Source: Bacillota bacterium (lineage in GTDB: Bacteria > Bacillota > Clostridia > Peptostreptococcales > Anaerovoracaceae). From it: DNA of 5,319 bases. Of this stretch, positions 1 to 3,866 are shown in pieces; positions within the stretch are counted from its first letter, which is position 1; each line of letters opens with the position of its first letter. A program made the translations under genes and the position numbers. The stretch lies in the NCBI GenBank assembly GCA_017386805.1, contig JAFOGM010000326.1, positions 1-5,319 of the forward strand. The letters are read 5' to 3'. The notes under the pieces are model-generated. The model saw only the letters and a program-made list of their open reading frames with translations. It ran no database searches and was not told where the DNA came from.

Positions 1-1
1 A

Positions 2-42
2 CAAAATAAGAGGGTTCCGCAACCCAATGCGGACCCTCTTAT
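2..42 (-). terminator. Intrinsic terminator of the toxin-antitoxin operon
   Basis: An inverted repeat pairs 6-15 with 33-42 and 17-21 with 28-32, giving 15 base pairs with a single bulged base (16) and a 6-nt loop (22-27). Read on the minus strand it lies 28 nt past the toxin stop codon and is followed by TTTTGT, a short but usable U-tract. There is no U-tract on the plus side, so it probably acts on the minus strand only. A competing hairpin, GGGTT (12-16) with AACCC (21-25), is also possible. Confidence 0.8.
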
Positions 43-69
43 GGTTAGGAGACCCTATAATATTCTCAA

Positions 70-384
70 TTATTTTTCAAATATGGTTTCTAAATTTCTT
101 CTATGATAAATAACTCGAGCGATTGTTACATGTTTCTTTTCTTCATCCACCCAATAGAATACAATAAAATTGTCTACAATCATTTTTCGATATTCATGTT
201 CTAAAGGTCTAATTGGAATATAAGCTGGATTAGCATATGGAAATTCCATCATCTTTTCGATAGACTCCACTAATTTATCAGATAATCTATCAGCCGCTGA
301 AGGACTTTTTAGTTCATGGCTAATGTATGACACAATTTCAACCATGTCATTATGCGCCCTCGGAAGATATTCAAGCTTATACAA
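70..384 (-). CDS. RelE/ParE-family toxin of a type II toxin-antitoxin pair
   Basis: This is a 104-residue cytoplasmic protein with the look of the RelE/ParE toxin superfamily: an N-terminal strand (MYKLEYLPRA), a helical hairpin rich in charged residues (about 11-48), then the strand-rich core HEYRKMIVDNFIVFYWVDEE (63-82) and the C-terminal VTIARVIYHRRN (86-97). Arg66, Arg90 and the YHRR segment sit where family members carry functional basic residues. RelE members cleave mRNA on the ribosome, whereas ParE members poison DNA gyrase; the sequence alone does not decide between them. I chose the TTG start at 384 because GGAGGGG (391-397) lies 6 nt upstream and the product then begins like other family members. 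A longer frame to a TTG at 399 would place that ribosome binding site inside the coding region. The start is 1 nt past the antitoxin stop, which together with the weak TTG codon suggests translational coupling keeping toxin below antitoxin. The gene is AT-rich (17 of 60 bases are G or C at 121-180) compared with the purine genes. Confidence 0.88.
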   Translation of the reverse strand: MYKLEYLPRAHNDMVEIVSYISHELKSPSAADRLSDKLVESIEKMMEFPYANPAYIPIRPLEHEYRKMIVDNFIVFYWVDEEKKHVTIARVIYHRRNLETIFEK

Positions 385-385
385 T

Positions 386-655
386 TTATTCCCCTCCAAT
401 AGTCGCTTTCATCGCAGCTAATACTTCTTTCGAAGAATATCTCTTTGTGGTAGTAGCCGCTTCAATTTCAGCTTCTTTCAATTTGAAATAAATTTCACTT
501 TCAAATTTAAGTTCTTCATAAGCCTCCATACTCAAAACAACCATATCACCATATCCATTTTTAGTAAGAAAAACAGGCTGGGAAGTTTCATGCACAATAC
601 GTGAAATATCTGCAAAGTTGTTTCTCAAGTCAGAAACCGGTCGGATCATTTTCAT
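386..655 (-). CDS. Phd/YefM-family antitoxin
   Basis: This is an 89-residue antitoxin that should bind and neutralise the toxin encoded directly downstream and repress their shared promoter. The N-terminal part is a typical Phd/YefM DNA-binding and dimerisation domain: MIRPVSDLRNNFADISRIV (3-21), then QPVFLTKNGYGDMVVLSMEA (26-45), where the T-K-N-G turn and the V-V-L-S-M-E strand are family hallmarks. The C-terminal part (about 46-89, many Glu, Lys and Ala) would be the flexible toxin-binding tail. The ATG at 655 is preferred over the ATG at 679: AGGAGG (664-669) lies 8 nt before 655, and in the longer frame those bases would be coding. The 679 ATG also lies inside the predicted -10 box, so it could not be on the transcript from that promoter. 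Antitoxin-first order and the tight junction are standard for this family. Confidence 0.9.
   Translation of the reverse strand: MKMIRPVSDLRNNFADISRIVHETSQPVFLTKNGYGDMVVLSMEAYEELKFESEIYFKLKEAEIEAATTTKRYSSKEVLAAMKATIGGE
391..397 (-). promoter_or_regulatory. Ribosome binding site of the toxin gene
   Basis: GGAGGGG on the minus strand lies within the last codons of the antitoxin and 6 nt before the TTG codon at 384. It decides the toxin start. Because it is buried in antitoxin coding sequence and the start codon is TTG, toxin translation is probably coupled to translation of the antitoxin. Confidence 0.75.
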
Positions 656-661
656 CTCAAA

Positions 662-669
662 CACCTCCT
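662..669 (-). promoter_or_regulatory. Ribosome binding site of the antitoxin gene
   Basis: AGGAGGTG on the minus strand is a near-perfect match to the anti-Shine-Dalgarno sequence. Its AGGAGG core is 8 nt upstream of the ATG at 655. It settles the antitoxin start, since an upstream in-frame ATG at 679 would turn this site into codons. Confidence 0.85.
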
Positions 670-677
670 CGTTATCC

Positions 678-706
678 ATTTTAGCATAATTACGCTAAAA
701 TATCAA
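678..706 (-). promoter_or_regulatory. Toxin-antitoxin promoter with palindromic operator
   Basis: The minus strand shows TTGATA (701-706), a 17-nt spacer and TAAAAT (678-683), close to the sigma-A consensus. Transcription would start near 671, giving a leader of about 15 nt that contains the AGGAGG site. Positions 678-701 form a 24-bp palindrome with one mismatched pair (686/693): half-site ATTTTAGC, centre TAATTA, half-site GCTAAAAT. It covers the whole spacer and the -10 box, so a bound antitoxin or toxin-antitoxin complex would block RNA polymerase. Autoregulation of this kind is established for Phd/YefM systems; this particular operator sequence is an inference from symmetry. Confidence 0.8.
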
Positions 707-909
707 CTGAATGATTTGTTATATATCCAGCCATAATCCTCAGATCTCCCCACTGAATCGCCATCTCCACTCCATCTCTCTTCCACCATCGACTCCCCAT
801 CGCACAATCCATTCCCTTCCCCTACGACACCCCACCCCCACCCGGTGATCCCCCTGAGTGAGATTACCTCCGCAGGCGCAGCCAGAAACATGAGGGCTGT
901 CGGTGCGTA
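707..909. other. Non-coding, strand-biased C-rich stretch
   Basis: I find no supported gene here. From about 744 to 855 the plus strand is strongly pyrimidine-rich and C-rich, with repeated CCATC/CCATT words (GATGG on the minus strand). A minus-strand frame (703-891) is open but lacks a ribosome binding site, is rich in Gly, Trp, Glu and Asp, and runs into the toxin-antitoxin promoter, so I do not call it a gene. A small hairpin, CAGCC (879-883) with GGCTG (895-899), lies at its right end. Confidence 0.5.
814..843 (-). other. Canonical G-quadruplex pattern on the minus strand
   Basis: Read on the minus strand, five G-runs occur: GGG (841-843), GGGGG (835-839), GGGG (830-833), GGGG (819-822) and GGG (814-816), separated by loops of 1, 1, 7 and 2 nt. 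Another G5 run lies at 850-854. This meets the usual rule of four runs of at least three G with loops of at most 7. The plus strand would be the C-rich partner. Folding and function are inferred, not shown. Confidence 0.6.
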
Positions 910-968
910 AAAATCAGATCAACGGCGAATCTGTCTGAGCGCAGCGAGTTATGAGCCGTTCTGATTTT
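910..968. repeat. Hairpin A of the structured intergenic region
   Basis: Nine perfect pairs (AAAATCAGA 910-918 with TCTGATTTT 960-968) are followed, after a 3-nt bulge (919-921), by five more (ACGGC 922-926 with GCCGT 955-959). The next bases, GA (927-928) opposite GA (953-954), could form tandem G-A pairs. The apical part carries GAGCGCAGCGAG (937-948), which can itself fold as GC-GCA-GC with flanking G-A pairs. There is no U-tract, so this is not a typical terminator. Confidence 0.7.
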
Positions 969-1063
969 AGCAACGACAATCCCATGGTTCTCAGCGTCGA
1001 GGACAGTAATCGAGCCAGGGGAATAACCGGAGGAGGGTGGGTTGCCGTAACAAATCGTCGGCT

Positions 1064-1108
1064 TTTGCTAAGCTCTGGCTTCACTCCGTTTGCCACTCGC
1101 TAAGCAAA
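1064..1108. repeat. Hairpin B of the structured intergenic region
   Basis: TTTGCTAAGC (1064-1073) pairs with GCTAAGCAAA (1099-1108), giving nine of ten pairs with one A-A mismatch (1070/1102). Inside it TGGC (1076-1079) pairs with GCCA (1092-1095) around a 12-nt loop. The loop read on the minus strand contains GAGTGAAGC, a variant of the GAGCGNAGC motif of hairpin A. Confidence 0.6.
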
Positions 1109-1118
1109 GTGCGACATC

Positions 1119-1173
1119 TGACCTACCGCTGCTCTGGCTTCGACTTCGTCTCCCCAATCGCAGGGTTAGGTCA
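1119..1173. repeat. Hairpin C of the structured intergenic region
   Basis: TGACCTA (1119-1125) pairs perfectly with TAGGTCA (1167-1173). The stem continues as CC (1126-1127) with GG (1164-1165) and CTGC (1129-1132) with GCAG (1160-1163), leaving single bulged bases at 1128 and 1166, for 13 pairs in all. The apical part includes GAC-TTC-GTC (1142-1150), a three-base-pair mini-hairpin with a GAA loop on the minus strand. The sequence GCTCTGGCTTC (1131-1141) repeats 1072-1082 of hairpin B exactly. Confidence 0.65.
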
Positions 1174-1180
1174 TCAAATA

Positions 1181-1197
1181 GATTTCCGAAGGAAATC
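1181..1197. repeat. Hairpin D of the structured intergenic region
   Basis: GATTTCC (1181-1187) pairs perfectly with GGAAATC (1191-1197) around a GAA triloop on the plus strand. It lies only 7 nt beyond hairpin C and 7 nt before the terminator U-tract of asd (1205-1210). It has no U-tract of its own. Confidence 0.6.
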
Positions 1198-1204
1198 CAC
1201 CACG

Positions 1205-1233
1205 AAAAAAGAGCTGGCACATAGCCAGCTCTT
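1205..1233 (-). terminator. Intrinsic terminator of asd
   Basis: A perfect 10-bp stem (1209-1218 with 1224-1233, GC-rich core GAGCTGGC) with a 5-nt loop is followed on the minus strand by an uninterrupted run of six T (1205-1210, the first two also pairing in the stem). It begins 15 nt past the asd stop codon. It should end the asd transcript and isolate it from the toxin-antitoxin genes. Confidence 0.93.
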
Positions 1234-1248
1234 CACATTTTTCAATAT

Positions 1249-2334
1249 TTATTTCTTGGTAATATAGCCCTTTGCCTTCAGCGCTTCTGCACACAGGATC
1301 GCGCCGCCTGCAGCACCTCTTACGGTGTTGTGAGCCAGACCTACGAACTTGAAGTCATATACGTGGTCTTCACGGATACGGCCGAAGGATACACCCATAC
1401 CGTTTTCGTAGTTCACATCCATCTTAACCTGCGGACGGTTGTCTTCTTCGCAGTACTGGATGAACGGCTTCGGTGCGGAGGGCAGATCTGCCTTCTGAGC
1501 GAAACCTTCGAATTCTCTCAGCTTCTGGATCAGCTGTTCCTTGGTGGGCTTCTTTCTGAACTTTACAAAAACAGATGCAGTGTGGCCGTTTTCAACAGCA
1601 ACACGGAAGCACTGGCAGGTGATTGCCGGGCTCTTTGCGGGTTCGATGTGGTCGCCTTCCACAGTACCCCAGATTCTCAGAGGTTCCTGTTCGGACTTTT
1701 CTTCTTCGCCGCCGATGTAGGGGATCAGGTTTTCCACCATTTCCGGCCAGTCAGTGAAGTTCTTACCTGCGCCGGAGATTGCCTGATATGTAGACGCTAC
1801 GATTTCGTAGGGTTCGAATTCCTTCCAAGCAGTCAAAGCCGGAACGTACGCCTGAATGGAGCAGTTGGGCTTAACAGCGATGAAACCGCGTTCGGTACCC
1901 AGTCTCTTTCTCTGCGCCGGGATCACGTCGAAGTGTTCCGGGTTGATTTCAGGAATAACCATGGGAACGTCGGGAGTCCATCTGTGAGCACTGTTATTGG
2001 AAACTACAGGAGTTTCAGTCTTAGCGTAAGCTTCTTCGATGGCCTTGATTTCTTCCTTGGTCATGTCTACAGCACTGAAAACGAAGTCAACGGTAGCCGC
2101 AACTTCTTCCACCTTGTGCAGATCCATAACGATGATATCCTTAACGGCTTCCGGCATCGGTGTTGCCATCTTCCACTTTGCACCAACAGCGTCTTCATAT
2201 CTCTTACCGGCACTTCTTTCGCTGGCAGCGATGGTTACAACTTCGAACCAGGGATGACCTTCCAGCAGAGAGATGAATCTCTGACCTACCATACCGGTTC
2301 CACCCAGAATACCTACTCTTAACTTTTCACTCAT
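1249..2334 (-). CDS. asd: Aspartate-semialdehyde dehydrogenase (archaeal/fungal-type)
   Basis: The enzyme catalyses NADPH-dependent reductive dephosphorylation of L-4-aspartyl phosphate to L-aspartate 4-semialdehyde, the branch point to lysine/diaminopimelate, threonine and methionine. It is cytoplasmic and 361 residues long, the usual full length. Visible motifs are the nucleotide-binding loop GILGGTGMVGQRF (8-20), ASERS (37-41) in the coenzyme-binding region, VSNNSAHR (111-118), the active-site KPNCS with nucleophile Cys158, AISGAG (185-190), the catalytic histidine in ENGHTASV (His251), and the C-terminal LAHNTVRGAAGGAIL (333-347). The overall pattern matches the archaeal/fungal-like branch rather than the E. 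coli-type enzyme. I chose the ATG at 2334: GGAG (2345-2348) lies 10 nt upstream, whereas an in-frame GTG at 2343 would be 1 nt from it. The gene has its own promoter and terminator, so it is probably monocistronic. Nothing is missing or broken. Confidence 0.96.
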   Translation of the reverse strand: MSEKLRVGILGGTGMVGQRFISLLEGHPWFEVVTIAASERSAGKRYEDAVGAKWKMATPMPEAVKDIIVMDLHKVEEVAATVDFVFSAVDMTKEEIKAIEEAYAKTETPVVSNNSAHRWTPDVPMVIPEINPEHFDVIPAQRKRLGTERGFIAVKPNCSIQAYVPALTAWKEFEPYEIVASTYQAISGAGKNFTDWPEMVENLIPYIGGEEEKSEQEPLRIWGTVEGDHIEPAKSPAITCQCFRVAVENGHTASVFVKFRKKPTKEQLIQKLREFEGFAQKADLPSAPKPFIQYCEEDNRPQVKMDVNYENGMGVSFGRIREDHVYDFKFVGLAHNTVRGAAGGAILCAEALKAKGYITKK

Positions 2335-2363
2335 AATGTTCACGCTCCAATCTTAGTGTTGTA

Positions 2364-2392
2364 TATATATACCCATATGCACGGCCATTCAA
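2364..2392 (-). promoter_or_regulatory. Probable promoter of asd
   Basis: The minus strand shows TTGAAT (2387-2392), a 17-nt spacer and TATATA (2364-2369), a good sigma-A-type pair. The start of transcription would be near 2357, leaving a leader of only about 20-25 nt, too short for a lysine riboswitch or T-box. The TA-repeat at 2362-2370 lets the -10 box shift by two bases. Confidence 0.65.
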
Positions 2393-2452
2393 ACAGGAAT
2401 TTGTCGCCCTTACCCATTTATTTCCGTGGCATAAGATCCAAAAATAACAACA

Positions 2453-2495
2453 GGGAAAGTCCTGCATAATAAATTTATGTTAGCACAACTTTCCC
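2453..2495 (-). terminator. Possible second hairpin terminator after purD
   Basis: GGGAAAGT (2453-2460) pairs perfectly with ACTTTCCC (2488-2495). The 27-nt loop can form further pairs, either TGC with GCA (2463-2465, 2483-2485) or CATAA with TTATG (2465-2469, 2475-2479). On the minus strand a T-rich stretch, TGTTGTTATTTTTGG, follows. It may be a backup terminator for the purine operon. It lies upstream of the predicted asd promoter, so a role in the asd leader would require a promoter further upstream. Confidence 0.4.
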
Positions 2496-2527
2496 CATGT
2501 TACAAATCTTTTTAAACTAAATTTTCT

Positions 2528-2560
2528 AAAAATTAGCCAAAACGCGAACGTTTTTCCGGC
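2528..2560 (-). terminator. Probable terminator of the purine operon
   Basis: On the minus strand AAAACG-TTCG-CGTTTT (2539-2554) forms a 6-bp stem with a TTCG loop. GCC (2558-2560) and GGC (2536-2538) can extend it past a 3-nt bulge. TAATTTTT follows. The stem is AT-rich and the U-tract is interrupted, so termination may be partial. It starts about 30 nt past the purD stop codon. Confidence 0.55.
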
Positions 2561-2564
2561 AATC

Positions 2565-2581
2565 GGCTCGCTTCGCTCGCC
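2565..2581 (-). repeat. GC-rich mini-hairpin just after purD
   Basis: On the minus strand GGC-GA-GC-GAA-GC-GA-GCC reads as two short GC stems joined by tandem G-A mismatches and capped by a GAA triloop. The core GCGAAGC is known as an unusually stable DNA mini-hairpin. The 12-mer GAGCGAAGCGAG (2567-2578) differs at one base from GAGCGCAGCGAG in hairpin A (937-948), which is on the other strand. It lies 10 nt past the purD stop codon. Confidence 0.5.
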
Positions 2582-2591
2582 TTTTACCAGC

Positions 2592-3854
2592 CTAGTGCTT
2601 GTTGATCAGACCGATGTCGCGACGGAACTGTGCTCCATCGAAGTGGATCTTTTCCACGTTGGCAAAGGCCTTAGCTCTTGCTTCGTCGTGGGTCGCACCG
2701 GTTGCGGTCACGCACAGTACACGGCCGCCAGCGGTCACGATCTTGTCGTCCGCAAACTTGGTACCTGCGTGGAAGACAACGATATCTTCATCCACATCGC
2801 CCAGACCAGTGATTTCTCTGCCCTTCGGATAGCTTCCAGGATAACCTTCGGAAGCCAGAACTACGGTTACAGCGCGGCGTTCGCCCCACTTGATTTCCTG
2901 TTCAGCGAGCTTGTTGTCAACAACAGCTTCGAAGATATCCAGTAAGTCGCTGTCCAGACGAGCCAGAACAGACTGGGTTTCGGGATCGCCGAAACGATTG
3001 TTGAATTCAATGACCTTGGGACCATTGTCGGTGAGCATCAGACCGATGAACAGTACGCCCTGGAAGTCCAGGCCGTCCTTCTGGAAACCAGCCAGAGTGG
3101 GTTCCAGGATTTCGGTGCGGATTCTTTCCTGCAGTTCGTCATTGAACAGTAAGCTGGGAGAATAGGTACCCATACCACCGGTGTTGGGACCCTTGTCACC
3201 GTCGAAGATTCTCTTGTAGTCCTGAGCGGATTCCATGGGAACGATGGTGTTATGGTCCACGAAGCACAGCATAGATGCTTCGATACCGGACAGATATTCT
3301 TCTACAACGATCTTGTCAGCAGCGCTGCCGAAGATCTTTTCACCCATCATTTCTTCGATGGCCTTCACAGCATCTTCTTCATTTTCAGCGATGACTACAC
3401 CCTTACCAGCAGCCAAACCGTCAGCCTTGATTACCATGGGATAGCCATAGATACCAACTGCTGCGAGCAGTTCTTCCTTATCGGTGAATTCCTTGTAACC
3501 TGCGGTGGGGATATCGTGACGAGCCAGGAACGCCTTGGTGAATGCCTTGGAGCCTTCCAGCTGAGCGCACTTTGCGTTGGGTCCGAATACACGGATTCCC
3601 TTTTCATTCATGGCATCCACAATACCCATGGACAGCGGAACTTCCGGACCAACCACAACCAGGTCGATTTCCTTTTCCACAGCCAGCTTGCACAGACCTT
3701 CGATATCTTCTGCACCCACAGCTACACATTCAGCCACATCTGCGATACCAGCGTTACCGGGAGCGCAGTACAGCTTTTCTACTCTGGAGCTCTGCTTTAA
3801 TTTCCAGGCAATGGCATGTTCACGACCGCCGCTGCCTACTACTAATACTTTCAT
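2592..3854 (-). CDS. purD: Phosphoribosylamine-glycine ligase (GAR synthetase)
   Basis: PurD joins 5-phosphoribosylamine and glycine using ATP to give glycinamide ribonucleotide, the second step of de novo purine synthesis. The product is cytoplasmic, 420 residues and complete. Domains in order: the N-terminal fold beginning MKVLVVGSGGREHAIAWKL (1-19) with APGNAGI (31-37) and VVGPEVPL (67-74); the ATP-grasp region with KADGLAAGKGV (143-153), KGPNTGGMGTYSP (221-233) and the metal-binding EFNNRFGDPETQ (283-294); and the C-terminal domain with SEGYPGSYPKG (335-345), HAGT (362-365) and TAGGRVL (374-380). The ATG at 3854 is supported by AAGGGGG 5 nt upstream. The gap to purH is 10 bp, so the two genes are co-transcribed. 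It is the last gene before a probable terminator, as in many Firmicute purine operons. Base composition fits its neighbours (33 of 60 G or C at 2641-2700). Confidence 0.98.
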   Translation of the reverse strand: MKVLVVGSGGREHAIAWKLKQSSRVEKLYCAPGNAGIADVAECVAVGAEDIEGLCKLAVEKEIDLVVVGPEVPLSMGIVDAMNEKGIRVFGPNAKCAQLEGSKAFTKAFLARHDIPTAGYKEFTDKEELLAAVGIYGYPMVIKADGLAAGKGVVIAENEEDAVKAIEEMMGEKIFGSAADKIVVEEYLSGIEASMLCFVDHNTIVPMESAQDYKRIFDGDKGPNTGGMGTYSPSLLFNDELQERIRTEILEPTLAGFQKDGLDFQGVLFIGLMLTDNGPKVIEFNNRFGDPETQSVLARLDSDLLDIFEAVVDNKLAEQEIKWGERRAVTVVLASEGYPGSYPKGREITGLGDVDEDIVVFHAGTKFADDKIVTAGGRVLCVTATGATHDEARAKAFANVEKIHFDGAQFRRDIGLINKH

Positions 3855-3859
3855 ATAAT

Positions 3860-3866
3860 CCCCCTT
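3860..3866 (-). promoter_or_regulatory. Ribosome binding site of purD
   Basis: AAGGGGG on the minus strand overlaps the last two bases of the purH stop codon (3865-3867) and lies 5 nt before the purD ATG. The arrangement suits translational coupling between purH and purD and fixes the purD start. Confidence 0.8.

Noticed and set aside
56..61. Plus-strand TATAAT as a promoter reading rightward
   Set aside because: There is no acceptable -35 box about 17 nt upstream and no plus-strand gene to serve. It is probably chance in AT-rich DNA.
703..891. Minus-strand frame of 62 codons between the toxin-antitoxin promoter and the structured region
   Set aside because: It has no ribosome binding site before its ATG, a low-complexity Gly/Trp/Glu/Asp-rich product produced by the G-rich strand bias, and its 3' end overlaps the -35 region of the antitoxin promoter.
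914..1096. Minus-strand frame of 60 codons inside the hairpin region
   Set aside because: It has no ribosome binding site, and the frame runs through hairpins A and B. Its composition (many Ser, Leu, Arg, Thr) looks like a translation of structured non-coding DNA.
910..1197. CRISPR array or tRNA/rRNA/known housekeeping RNA in the structured gap
   Set aside because: There are no regularly spaced direct repeats, no tRNA cloverleaf with a T-loop GTTCGA-type motif, and no recognisable rRNA, tmRNA, SRP or RNase P core sequence.
1037..1267. Plus-strand frame of 76 codons running into the 3' end of asd
   Set aside because: It crosses hairpins B to D, the asd terminator and the asd stop codon, and has no recognisable ribosome binding site or domain.
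1330..2322. Long plus-strand open frame of 330 codons opposite asd
   Set aside because: It is antisense to a gene with all its catalytic motifs, and its product is Phe/Cys/His-rich with no family resemblance. It is a by-product of asd codon usage.
2335..2364. Lysine riboswitch or T-box in the asd leader
   Set aside because: The leader from the predicted promoter is only about 20-25 nt, and the wider gap shows none of the conserved elements I would expect of either class.
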